Assembly: GCF_004123905.1 (NCBI RefSeq)
Contig: NZ_MZXW01000016.1
Span: forward strand, 558,001-622,000
Reading direction: 5' to 3'
From: Bradyrhizobium betae
GTDB taxonomy: Bacteria > Pseudomonadota > Alphaproteobacteria > Rhizobiales > Xanthobacteraceae
DNA length: 64,000 nucleotides
Positions 1 to 7,998 of the stretch are shown one piece after another. Within the stretch, counting starts at the first letter, position 1, and the number at the start of each line of letters is the position of its first letter. The notes below the pieces were generated by a model, which ran no database searches, was not told the DNA's origin, and saw only the letters and a list, made by a program, of their open reading frames with translations. Made by a program: the position numbers and the translations under genes.

Positions 1-90
1 CATCCACGTACTTTTGTCGCGGTACGAAGAGCGTGGATGCCCGGGACAAGCCCGGTCATGACGAGAGGTGCGGGCGGGGCGAGGTAAGAA
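1..90. repeat. Partial intergenic palindromic repeat at the left edge
   Basis: No gene is visible in the first 90 bases. CATCCACG at 1-8 is the inverted complement of CGTGGATG at 32-39. The following text (GCCCGGGACAAGCCCGG, about 38-55) has the look of the GC-rich palindromic repeats that recur between genes in this window. It lies just beyond the 3' end of sthA and could serve as a transcription stop, but no T-run follows. Confidence 0.5.
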
Positions 91-1482
91 CTACCGCGTC
101 ATCCTGTTCCATGCATCCAGCCCGGCGATCTTGTACGCCTCGGCCAGCGTCGGATAGTTGAACGTGTTCTGGATGAAATAGTCGATGGTGCCTTTGAGGT
201 TGAGCACGGCCTGGCCGATATGGATCAGTTCGGTCGCGCCTTCGCCCAAAATATGCACGCCAAGCAGGCGGCGGGTCTTGGTCGAGAAGATCATCTTCAT
301 CATGCCGCTGTTCAGCCCCATGATGTGGCCGCGCGAGGTCTCGCGGAAGCGCGCGATGCCGACCTCGTAGGGGATGCCGCGCGTGCGCACCTCTTCTTCG
401 GTGAGGCCGGCGGTCGAGATTTCCGGCACCGAATAGATGCCGTAGGGAAAGAATTCCGGCGGCGCCAAGGGCTCCATGCCGAGCGCGTGACAGGCGGCGA
501 CGCGGCCCTGCTCCATCGAGGTGGAGGCGAGGCTCGGAAAGCCGATCACGTCGCCGGCGGCATAGATGTGCGGCACGCTGGTCTGCAACGTCACGGGATC
601 GACCGAGATGCGGCCGCGATGATCGACCACGATGCCGGCGGCCTCCAAGTTGAGTCGATCGGTGGCGCCGACGCGGCCCGCCGCGAACAGCAGCATTTCC
701 GTGGTGACGTGCCGCCCGTCGGACAAGTGCGTGACGATGCTGCCTTGCGCAGTCTTCTCGATCGAGTTGACCTTGGCACCGAGCCGCAGCGCGACGTTGC
801 GATCACGCAATTCGTGCATGAACTCGTCGATCAATTCCTTGTCGATGAAGTCGAGAAAGGTCGGCCGCGGCTCGATCAGGGTCACGGGCACGTCGAGCGC
901 ACTGAAGATGGTGGCATATTCAACGCCGATCACACCGGCGCCGATGACAGCCAGGCTCCGCGGCAGTTTTGGCAGATCGATGATTTCGTCGCTGTCGAGC
1001 ACGGTGGTGCCGTCGAACGGCACGTAGTCGGGCCGGAATGGCCGCGTGCCGCAGGCGATCAGGATGAAGGCGGCCGACACCACCTTCACCTCGCCGATCG
1101 GGCTCGTGATCTCAACCTCGTGCGGCGAGACCAGGCGCGCCTCGCCATTGGCGGTCCGCACCTGATTGCGGCTGAACTGATGCTCCAAAACCTCGACCTC
1201 GTGATCGAGCGTCTTCTGGAGCCGGATCATCAGATCGCTGGCCGCGATGTCCTGCTTGACCCGGTAGGAGCGGCCGTAGAAGCCGCGCTCGCGCCAACCG
1301 GAGAGGTTGAGCACGGTCTCGCGTAGCGTCTTCGAGGGGATCGTGCCGGTATGGACGGAGACGCCGCCGACCCGCCGGCCTTTCTCGACCACCAGCACGG
1401 CCTTGCCGAGCTTGGCACATTGCACCGCGGCCCGCCGACCCGACGGGCCCGAGCCGATCACCACCATGTCGTAGTCGTACAT
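91..1482 (-). CDS. sthA: Soluble (Si-specific) NAD(P)+ transhydrogenase
   Basis: This 463-residue flavoprotein should move hydride between NADPH and NAD+ in the cytoplasm. An FAD-binding GxGxxG lies at residues 10-15, a second Rossmann glycine motif (IGAGVIG) sits in the central NAD domain, and the C-terminal dimerisation domain carries NYPTLAEAYK. Residues 44-51 read HTGTIPSK: where lipoamide dehydrogenases and glutathione reductases have a redox-active CxxxxC, both cysteines are absent, which is the mark of SthA. The ATG at 1482 was chosen because the protein fold begins there and a GGAAG ribosome site lies 8 bases upstream; the frame stays open much further upstream but that stretch is not protein-like. 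It is divergent from an MFS exporter across 150 bp. Confidence 0.9.
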   Translation of the reverse strand: MYDYDMVVIGSGPSGRRAAVQCAKLGKAVLVVEKGRRVGGVSVHTGTIPSKTLRETVLNLSGWRERGFYGRSYRVKQDIAASDLMIRLQKTLDHEVEVLEHQFSRNQVRTANGEARLVSPHEVEITSPIGEVKVVSAAFILIACGTRPFRPDYVPFDGTTVLDSDEIIDLPKLPRSLAVIGAGVIGVEYATIFSALDVPVTLIEPRPTFLDFIDKELIDEFMHELRDRNVALRLGAKVNSIEKTAQGSIVTHLSDGRHVTTEMLLFAAGRVGATDRLNLEAAGIVVDHRGRISVDPVTLQTSVPHIYAAGDVIGFPSLASTSMEQGRVAACHALGMEPLAPPEFFPYGIYSVPEISTAGLTEEEVRTRGIPYEVGIARFRETSRGHIMGLNSGMMKMIFSTKTRRLLGVHILGEGATELIHIGQAVLNLKGTIDYFIQNTFNYPTLAEAYKIAGLDAWNRMTR

Positions 1483-1632
1483 CGGATGTGCTTCCAAACC
1501 CCTGCAAAACCAGCGGGAACCGACATGCAGCAATCGGGCCAATGCAGCAAGTCCTACCTCGGAGGTAATCGCGCGGATAACGCCGATCTGCCAGCATCGC
1601 GCGTAAATAAATGCCCTGGGGTTCGTGCGCCG

Positions 1633-3045
1633 ATGCATCAAACCGTCACAAAGCCTATCGATTCGACGCGGCGCTGGTGGGTGCTCGCCATCGTCGTCGC
1701 CGCACAGTTCATGTTCGGCGTCGATGCCTTCATCGTCAACGTCGCCATTCCCACCATTGCGGTGGACCTGCACGCGACGCCGGCCCAGATCGAATCCGTC
1801 ATCGCGATCTATCTGATCGCCTATGCCACGCTGGTCGTCACCGGTGGCCGGCTCGGCGATATCCACGGCACGAAGAACGTGTTCCTGGCCGGCGTGCTCG
1901 GCTTCACCGTGACGTCGCTGTGGTGCGGCCTCGCACAGTCGGGTGCGGAGCTGATCATCGCACGGCTGGCGCAGGGCGCGACCGCCGCGCTGATGGTGCC
2001 GCAGGTGCTGGCGACGCTGCATCTGCTCTTCGCGGATGAGTCGCGTAGTCGTGCCTTCGCCATCTACGGCATCGTGCTTGGGCTGGCGGGCGCGGCAGGC
2101 TTCCTGCTCGGCGGTCTCCTGGTCACACTTGATCTCGCCGGCGCCGGCTGGCGCTCGGTGTTCTTCGTCAACGTGCCCTGCGGAATCGTCATCGCGGCTG
2201 CCGCCTGGCGCATCATGCCGTCGGTGCCGCGCCGGGGCGGCACGAAGCTCGACATCAAGGGCAGCATGGTGCTGTTCGCAGGCCTGCTGTGCCTGATCGG
2301 CCCGCTGCTGTTCGGGCACGATGTCGGCTGGGCGCCGTGGCTCTGGGCCGTGATGGCGACCGGCGGCGTGATCCTCGCTTCATTCCTGAAGCTTGAACAT
2401 GCGGTCGCGCGCGCCGGCGGCATGCCGCTGATCGACCTGACTCTGCTGGCGGATGCGGCGTTCCTGCGCGGCTTGGGCGCGGCGTTCTTTTTCTTCGTCG
2501 CCAATCTCTCATTCTATCTGGTGATGACGCTGTTCATGCAGCGCGGTCTGAAGATTCCGCCGCTCGCCGCGGGCATGACCTTCATTCCGCTCGCGCTGGC
2601 CTTCGTGGTGGCGTCGCGCCACAGCGGCGCGCGGGCGCGCCATCGCGGCACAAAAGTGTTGATCGAGGGCTGCGCGTTGCAGATCGCGGGACTTGGAGCG
2701 CTCGCGCTTGTTGCGGCCTATGTCGAAGCGCCGACACCGATCACGCTCGCATTCACCATGATCATCTTCGGTTACGGCCAGGGTCTCGTGATGGCGCCGC
2801 TGTCAGGTGCGGTGCTCTCGACCGTCAAACCCGTCGCGGCAGGCTCGGCCTCGGGCATGTACGGCACGACGGCGCAGATCGGAAATGCGGCCGGAGTGGC
2901 CGCAATCGGTGCGGTGTTCTTCGCAATCGAATCATTGCAATCAGCGCGCGCAGGATTCCTCGTCTCGCTCGCATCGTTTGTGACATTAATCATGATCTGC
3001 GCCGCATTTCTGGCGTGGATGCGCCGCGCACCTGCACGAAGTTGA
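1633..3045 (+). CDS. MFS drug/metabolite exporter, DHA2 type
   Basis: A 470-residue membrane protein rich in hydrophobic helices, consistent with a 14-helix DHA2-type proton-driven exporter. The first helix carries FGVDAFIVNVAIPTI, the DHA2 motif-C-like start, and the loop after helix 2 contains GGRLGDIHGTK, a match to MFS motif A (GxLaDrxGrk). Substrate cannot be told from sequence. The ATG at 1633 starts just before a short polar tail and the first helix. Divergence from sthA over a 150-bp shared region is seen; no regulator is adjacent. A separate EmrB-type exporter lies at 43992-45548, so the window has two members of this group. Confidence 0.8.
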   Translation: MHQTVTKPIDSTRRWWVLAIVVAAQFMFGVDAFIVNVAIPTIAVDLHATPAQIESVIAIYLIAYATLVVTGGRLGDIHGTKNVFLAGVLGFTVTSLWCGLAQSGAELIIARLAQGATAALMVPQVLATLHLLFADESRSRAFAIYGIVLGLAGAAGFLLGGLLVTLDLAGAGWRSVFFVNVPCGIVIAAAAWRIMPSVPRRGGTKLDIKGSMVLFAGLLCLIGPLLFGHDVGWAPWLWAVMATGGVILASFLKLEHAVARAGGMPLIDLTLLADAAFLRGLGAAFFFFVANLSFYLVMTLFMQRGLKIPPLAAGMTFIPLALAFVVASRHSGARARHRGTKVLIEGCALQIAGLGALALVAAYVEAPTPITLAFTMIIFGYGQGLVMAPLSGAVLSTVKPVAAGSASGMYGTTAQIGNAAGVAAIGAVFFAIESLQSARAGFLVSLASFVTLIMICAAFLAWMRRAPARS

Positions 3046-3063
3046 GGCAGTGCGGTTAATACG

Positions 3064-3085
3064 TGCGGATTCCCGCGGGTTTTTG
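3064..3085 (+). terminator. Possible weak terminator after the MFS gene
   Basis: GCGG-ATTC-CCGC can fold into a short hairpin and is followed by GGGTTTTTG. The stem is only four to five base pairs, so this is a weak candidate. It lies about 20 bases after the MFS stop codon and before the esterase gene. Confidence 0.3.
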
Positions 3086-3186
3086 CATGATTCAGGCCTG
3101 ATCGACAGCACACGGTCTTTTCATTTTGCACTGCAGCAACTATCTGGTCAGGGTAAACGTTGAAAGCTGCCCACCAGGAATTTGCC

Positions 3187-4341
3187 GTGTCGCTCGCCCG
3201 CAATCTCGATCTCCTAAGACATCTGCCAAAAGTGGATGGTCTGCGCCTGCCTGACTTCGGCCGGGGCGCGGATGCGTTGAGCCCGTTGCAGGAAGTCACT
3301 GATTTCGGCGACAATCCCGGCGCTCTGCGCATGTTCTCGTTCGTGCCCGAGCAACTCCAGAAGCCGCGCGCGCTCGTCGTCGTGCTGCACGGCTGCGGGC
3401 AAACGGCAGCTGGCTACGATCTCGGCGCAGGCTGGTCGACGCTCGCGCGGCATTACGGTTTCGCGCTGGTGATGCCCGAGCAGCAGCGCATCAACAACGG
3501 CAACACCTGCTTCAACTGGTTCAATCCCGAAGACACCGCGCGTGACAGCGGTGAGGCGCGCTCGATCCGCGAGATGATCGCGCACATGGCGGAGACGCAT
3601 CGCATCGATCCCAGGCGCATCTTCATCACCGGCCTGTCCGCCGGCGGCGGCATGACCTCGGTGATGCTCGCGACCTATCCGGAAGTCTTCGCGGCCGGCG
3701 CCATCATCGCCGGGCTTCCTTACGGCATCGCGTCGAATTTGCGCGAGGCGCTCGACGGTATGTTCCATTCGCCAGCGCGGCCCGAACGCGAGCTCGGCGA
3801 TTTCGTGCGGCGCGCCTCGAACCATCGTGGGCCCTGGCCGAAGGTTTCGGTGTGGCACGGCAGCGCCGATCGCACCGTCAATCCCGGCAATGCCAACGAG
3901 ATCGTCAAGCAGTGGCTCGATCTGCATGATCTGCCCGCCGTGCCGATGGCGGAGACCAATGTCGACGGCTATCCGCGCCAGGCCTGGTGGAACAAGGACG
4001 GAGAGACGCTGGTCGAGTCCTACGCCATCACCGACATGGCCCACGGCACGCCGCTTGGGCTAGCCGACAACGACCAGCGCTATGGCGTCGAAGGCGCGTT
4101 CCTGATTGAGGCCGGCATCTCGTCGTCGTATCACATCGCAAAATTCTTCGGCCTGACCGGATGGATTGCGGACGCGAAGAAGGCGGAGGCAAAGCCGGCA
4201 CGTTCGCCCGCGCCGCATCTGGCACGCTCGATCCGCGCGGCGGTCGCGGAGCCTGCCGAGCCGAAGCCCGAGGAGGCCCGCGGCTTCGATCTCGGCCAGA
4301 TCATCACGCGCGCGCTGACCGCCGCCGGGTTGATGAAGTAA
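3187..4341 (+). CDS. PHB-depolymerase-family esterase (alpha/beta hydrolase)
   Basis: A 384-residue alpha/beta hydrolase of the extracellular-PHB-depolymerase/feruloyl-esterase group. Visible hallmarks are the oxyanion-region HGCGQTA, the nucleophile elbow GLSAGGG (GxSxG) and a late VWHGSAD stretch supplying the acid. Such proteins hydrolyse polyester or aryl ester bonds; no signal peptide is evident, so the true substrate and location are uncertain. The C-terminal 70 residues are Ala/Pro/Glu rich and look like a linker or tail. I chose the GTG at 3187 because AGGAA lies 6 bases upstream; a TTG at 3160 would add nine residues and also has a weak ribosome site. Confidence 0.8.
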   Translation: MSLARNLDLLRHLPKVDGLRLPDFGRGADALSPLQEVTDFGDNPGALRMFSFVPEQLQKPRALVVVLHGCGQTAAGYDLGAGWSTLARHYGFALVMPEQQRINNGNTCFNWFNPEDTARDSGEARSIREMIAHMAETHRIDPRRIFITGLSAGGGMTSVMLATYPEVFAAGAIIAGLPYGIASNLREALDGMFHSPARPERELGDFVRRASNHRGPWPKVSVWHGSADRTVNPGNANEIVKQWLDLHDLPAVPMAETNVDGYPRQAWWNKDGETLVESYAITDMAHGTPLGLADNDQRYGVEGAFLIEAGISSSYHIAKFFGLTGWIADAKKAEAKPARSPAPHLARSIRAAVAEPAEPKPEEARGFDLGQIITRALTAAGLMK

Positions 4342-4368
4342 TCGGGCAAGCGCTCGCCGCGAGAGTCC

Positions 4369-4674
4369 CTAGCCGACAGTCGCGTCAATCACCTCGATCG
4401 GCGTCACCGTCACCTCGCCGCCGGCGACCTTCCGCGTCATTTCCTGGTAGGCCTTGAAGAACTCGCGCGATTGCAGCGTCTTTTGCGCGGCCTCGTCAGT
4501 GACGCTGGCGAGGTGGAAATAGTGGCCGTCCTCGCGGTTCTTGAGGACACGGTAGCCGATCCGCCCCTTCAGCTCCGGGTCGCCGTCGATCGCCTTGATG
4601 AAGCGGCCGATCTCCTGGTGCCAGGCCTCCGTCGTGCCGTTCCTGAATTCGTATCGGATCATGAAGTGCTTCAT
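4369..4674 (-). CDS. Small dimeric alpha-beta barrel (monooxygenase-like) protein
   Basis: A 101-residue protein beginning MKHFMIRYEFRNG and carrying a two-half alpha/beta pattern (VLKNREDGHYFHLASV, then an acidic helix with FFKAYQEMTR). This size and pattern fit the ABM/EthD/NIPSNAP-like dimeric ferredoxin-fold proteins, some of which oxidise quinols or aldehydes; the exact family is an inference. The ATG at 4674 has an AGGGAGCG ribosome site. It is transcribed divergently from an HxlR regulator, and the region between them carries a direct repeat likely to be the operator. HxlR-type regulators often control electrophile or redox-stress enzymes encoded next door, which fits. Confidence 0.6.
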   Translation of the reverse strand: MKHFMIRYEFRNGTTEAWHQEIGRFIKAIDGDPELKGRIGYRVLKNREDGHYFHLASVTDEAAQKTLQSREFFKAYQEMTRKVAGGEVTVTPIEVIDATVG

Positions 4675-4731
4675 GTGACGCTCCCTGTTCGTCATGTGCA
4701 CCATCATCTGCGCCCTGCGGGCGATCCTGCA

Positions 4732-4758
4732 AGTATGGACAAAATTGATAGTATGGAC
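4732..4758. promoter_or_regulatory. Direct repeat AGTATGGAC x2, candidate HxlR operator
   Basis: AGTATGGAC occurs at 4732-4740 and again, identically, at 4750-4758, so the repeats start 18 bp apart and face the same side of the helix. The 140-bp region separates the HxlR regulator from its divergent neighbour and is visibly AT-richer than the flanking genes. That the regulator binds here is inferred from position and repeat structure. Confidence 0.55.
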
Positions 4759-4813
4759 TTTTTCGCCGTCGCTCCTATCCTTGCGCATGCTCGCTGCACA
4801 TGGAGGAGACGAC

Positions 4814-5182
4814 ATGGCAAAAGTGATTCCAGTGCGCACCTGTCCGGTCGCGGCTTTTCAAAAAATGATCAGCGGCAAGTACAAGCTGCGCATCGTCTGG
4901 GACCTCAAGGACGGCCCGCGCCGCTATGGCGAGATCCGCAGCGGCCTGCTGCGCGGCACGGAAGGCAGCGCCGAGATCACCCCGCGCGTACTCAGCCGTG
5001 AATTGAAGGCGCTGACGGAGAGCGGTCTCATTGATCGCAAGGATTTTGGCGAGGTGCCGCCGAAGGTCGAGTATCGCCTCACCCGCAAGGGCAAAAGCTT
5101 TGTGCCCGTGGTGGCGGCAATCCGCGAATGGGGCGATCGCAACCTGAGTGTATCAGCGGCGCTCGCCGTCGCCGCGGAATAA
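4814..5182 (+). CDS. HxlR-family winged-helix transcriptional regulator
   Basis: A 122-residue winged-helix protein. Residues 10-50 show the HxlR signature region: a single cysteine in RTCPV at about residue 10, then an ISGKYKLRIVWDL helix, followed by the recognition helix region ITPRVLSRELKALTESGLI and the wing VPPKVEYRLTRKG. HxlR proteins act as dimers and many sense oxidants or electrophiles through an N-terminal cysteine like the one here. The ATG at 4814 follows GGAGGAG closely. It is divergent from the small monooxygenase-like gene and probably regulates both that gene and itself. Confidence 0.85.
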   Translation: MAKVIPVRTCPVAAFQKMISGKYKLRIVWDLKDGPRRYGEIRSGLLRGTEGSAEITPRVLSRELKALTESGLIDRKDFGEVPPKVEYRLTRKGKSFVPVVAAIREWGDRNLSVSAALAVAAE

Positions 5183-5185
5183 CCC

Positions 5186-5854
5186 TCACATCTCGCCGGT
5201 GATGAACGGATTGGTCATCCGCTCCTGGCCGATGCTCGAGCCCGCGCCGTGGCCGCAGATGAAGCCGACATCGTCGCCGAGCGGCAGCAGTTTTGTCTTG
5301 ATCGAGTTGATCAGCGTAGCGTGATTGCCGCCGGGCAGGTCGGTGCGCCCGACCGAGCCCGCGAACAGGACGTCGCCGACATGGGCAAAGCGCAAATCCT
5401 TGTTGAAGAACACCACGCTGCCGGGCGAATGGCCGGGGCAGTGGAAGATCTCGAAGTTGAGGTCGCCGATCGACACGGTGTCGCCCTCGTCGAGCCAGCG
5501 GTCCGGCGCGAAATTGCGGCCCCCCGTCATGCCGAAGCGCGCGCCGCTCTCGACGACGTTGTCGAGCAAGAACTTGTCGGCCGCATGCGGACCCTCGATC
5601 GGCACCTTCAGCGCATCGCGCAATTCCGCGGCACCGCCGACATGGTCGATATGGCCGTGGGTCAGCCAGATCTTCTCGACGGTGACGCCGGTCTGCTTGA
5701 TCGCCTCAAGAATCTTCGGAACGTCGCCGCCGGGATCGATCACCACGGCCTTCTTGGAAGGCTCGTCCCAGATGATGGTGCAGTTCTGCTCGAACAGCGT
5801 CACGGGGACGATGATCGCGCCGGCCTTGGCTTTGTTGTCATCTTGCTCGGTCAT
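5186..5854 (-). CDS. MBL-fold hydrolase, glyoxalase II-like
   Basis: A 222-residue metallo-beta-lactamase-fold protein. The metal motif THGHIDHVGG (HxHxDH), the later HCPGHSPGS and HVGDVLF (bridging Asp), and the C-terminal GHGAGSS loop provide all the usual zinc ligands. This compact form, without a separate substrate-binding domain, resembles the YcbL-type glyoxalase II relatives that act on S-lactoylglutathione or similar thioesters. Substrate is inferred only. The ATG at 5854 starts a short polar leader before AIIVPVTLFEQNC. The gene converges with the HxlR gene, whose stop lies 3 bp from its own. Confidence 0.8.
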   Translation of the reverse strand: MTEQDDNKAKAGAIIVPVTLFEQNCTIIWDEPSKKAVVIDPGGDVPKILEAIKQTGVTVEKIWLTHGHIDHVGGAAELRDALKVPIEGPHAADKFLLDNVVESGARFGMTGGRNFAPDRWLDEGDTVSIGDLNFEIFHCPGHSPGSVVFFNKDLRFAHVGDVLFAGSVGRTDLPGGNHATLINSIKTKLLPLGDDVGFICGHGAGSSIGQERMTNPFITGEM

Positions 5855-6027
5855 GGCGCCACAATGCCGATTTTTGCCATGCCGCCAAGCAAAAGATTCG
5901 TGCCGAGCCCGGGGAACGGCCGCCCCGGCCGTCACACCACCGTCCCAATTGGCTTGCTGGTTTGAACCCGGGCGTTGCTTTCGCGTTCTCCCGCGCGAGA
6001 GACTGATTTTCAGGTGGATTTTCCGGC

Positions 6028-7998
6028 ATGGCTCAGAGCGGCGAAAACTGGTGGCGCGACGGCATCTTCTATCAGATCTATCCGCGCTCCTATCAGGACT
6101 CCGACGGCAATGGCGTCGGCGATCTCGCCGGCATCCTCCGGCGTCTTCCTTACGTGAAATCGCTCGGCGTCGACGCGATCTGGCTGTCGCCGATCTTTCC
6201 CTCGCCGATGGCCGATTTCGGCTACGACATTTCCGAGTATACCGGCATCGATCCGCTGTTCGGCACGATGGCGGATTTCGATGCGCTGCTCGCCGCGGTG
6301 CACGAGGCCGGCCTCAAGCTGATCCTCGACCTCGTGCCGAACCACACCTCCGACCAGCATCCCTGGTTCGTCGAGAGCCGCTCTTCGCGCGACAATCCCA
6401 AACGCGATTGGTACATCTGGCGCGACCCGAAGCCCGACGGAAGCGCACCGAACAACTGGCTGTCCGAGTTCGGCGGCAGCGCGTGGGCTTTCGACGAGGC
6501 GACGGGGCAATATTACTACCACGCCTTCCTTGCGACGCAGCCGGACCTCAACTGGCGCAACCCCGACGTCCGCGCCGCGATCTACGACGTGATGCGGTTC
6601 TGGCTGGAGAAGGGGGTCGACGGCTTTCGCGTCGACGTGATCTGGCACCTGATCAAGGACGCCGAATTCCGCGACAACCCGCCAAACCCGCATTTTGTCG
6701 AGGGCCGGCCACCGCACGAAAAAATCCTGACGCAATACTCGACCGATCAGCCGGAAGTGTTTGACGTCATCGCCGAGATGCGGCGCGTCACCGATGGCTA
6801 TCGCGCCCGCGTGCTGATCGGCGAGATCTATCTGCCGCTGCACCGCCTGATGGCCTATTACGGCAACGATCTCACCGGCGCGCAGATGCCGTTCAACTTC
6901 GCGCTGCTCTCGACGTTCTGGAGTGCGCGCTCGATCGAGCACATCATCGAGGATTACGAGAAGGCGTTGCCGAACGGCGCCTGGCCGAACTGGGTGCTCG
7001 GCAATCACGACCGGCCGCGCGTGGCCAGCCGCGTCGGGCCCGAGCAGGCCCGCGTCGCCGCCATGCTGCTGCTGACGCTGCGTGGCACGCCGACGCTCTA
7101 TTACGGCGACGAGATTGGCATGCATCAGCTCGCGATCGCCCCCGAGGATGTCCGCGACCCCTTCGAGAAGAACGTCCCCGGGCTCGGCGTCGGGCGCGAC
7201 GGCTGCCGCACGCCGATGCAATGGGACTCTTCCGGCTTCGGCGGCTTCTCGGAGGTCAGGCCGTGGCTGCCGCTGCCCGAGGACCACATCCATGAGAACG
7301 TCGTCAATCTCGAAGCCGATACGCGCTCGATCCTCAGCCTGTACAAGCGCCTGATCGCGTTGCGGAAGACCTGCCCGCCGCTGGTGTCAGGAGACTATCA
7401 CCCGATCGCCGCGCAAGGCGATTTGCTCGTCTATCGCCGCGAGGCCGAGGGCCGGGGCGTGATCGTGGTGCTCAATCTCGGCCCCGAGCCGATCGCCGTG
7501 ACCACCAGCGCGATCCGTTTCGGCAGCGAGATCTTGCTCTCGACGTTTCTGGATCGTGAAGGCGAGAAGCTGGAGGGTGTGCTGGATCTGCGCGGCAATG
7601 AGGGTGTGATCGTCGCGCCGCCCCAGCTGTTGGAGAGTACGGCGCTGGCGTCATTCTCCCATGTCGTCCCGGACAAGCGCAGCAAAGCGGAGCGCAGCTC
7701 CGGGACCCATAACCACAGGGAGGTGTTTTGCGAAGACTCGGAGTTGTCAGCGCGCGCCAAACTTCTCCCTGTGGTTATGGGTCCCCGCTTTCGCGGCGAC
7801 GACAGCGGAGGGTGCGGGGACAGCGACGGCCACGTCACCCCGGATGCTTGTTGCCCTTCGTCGTCTCGTCGATGTCACTCCGCTTCAACAGATAATCCAG
7901 CCCGCCCACCCGGTACCAGCGATACCCATACGGCTCCAGCACGACGCGATGCTGGCCGCGCTTGTCGGCATGGCTGTGGTCTTCCGCGAGCAGATTGA
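6028..7998 (+). CDS. GH13 alpha-glucosidase with a repeat-derived C-terminal extension
   Basis: A 656-residue cytoplasmic GH13 enzyme. Catalytic groups are visible: nucleophile D203 in GFRVD, acid/base E266 in IGEIYLP, and stabiliser D328 in GNHDRPR; the N-terminal DGIFYQIYPRSYQDS is typical of oligo-1,6-/alpha-1,4-glucosidases. The enzyme fold seems complete by about residue 531 (position 7620). The remaining ~125 residues run through an intergenic palindromic repeat (7663-7804) and then read antisense through the end of the convergent trehalose-synthase-like gene. The extension contains Ser/Arg/Cys-rich, low-complexity text and is unlikely to be an ancestral domain. Together with its neighbour it suggests maltose/trehalose or glucan metabolism. 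Confidence 0.85.
   Translation: MAQSGENWWRDGIFYQIYPRSYQDSDGNGVGDLAGILRRLPYVKSLGVDAIWLSPIFPSPMADFGYDISEYTGIDPLFGTMADFDALLAAVHEAGLKLILDLVPNHTSDQHPWFVESRSSRDNPKRDWYIWRDPKPDGSAPNNWLSEFGGSAWAFDEATGQYYYHAFLATQPDLNWRNPDVRAAIYDVMRFWLEKGVDGFRVDVIWHLIKDAEFRDNPPNPHFVEGRPPHEKILTQYSTDQPEVFDVIAEMRRVTDGYRARVLIGEIYLPLHRLMAYYGNDLTGAQMPFNFALLSTFWSARSIEHIIEDYEKALPNGAWPNWVLGNHDRPRVASRVGPEQARVAAMLLLTLRGTPTLYYGDEIGMHQLAIAPEDVRDPFEKNVPGLGVGRDGCRTPMQWDSSGFGGFSEVRPWLPLPEDHIHENVVNLEADTRSILSLYKRLIALRKTCPPLVSGDYHPIAAQGDLLVYRREAEGRGVIVVLNLGPEPIAVTTSAIRFGSEILLSTFLDREGEKLEGVLDLRGNEGVIVAPPQLLESTALASFSHVVPDKRSKAERSSGTHNHREVFCEDSELSARAKLLPVVMGPRFRGDDSGGCGDSDGHVTPDACCPSSSRRCHSASTDNPARPPGTSDTHTAPARRDAGRACRHGCGLPRAD
7663..7804. 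repeat. Palindromic repeat, family A (copy inside the alpha-glucosidase frame)
   Basis: The element starts GTCGTCCCGGACAAGCG, has internal arms CCATAACCACAGGGA and TCCCTGTGGTTATGGG, and ends with a GGCGACGAC-type terminus, so the two halves pair as one long imperfect hairpin. Related copies occur at 9623-9749, 28821-28988 and 61210-61349. Here it is read as protein at the 3' end of the alpha-glucosidase gene. Confidence 0.75.

Noticed and set aside
1483..2319. In-frame upstream extension of sthA by about 280 codons
   Set aside because: It reads antisense through the MFS gene and has no protein-like pattern; the flavoprotein fold starts at 1482.
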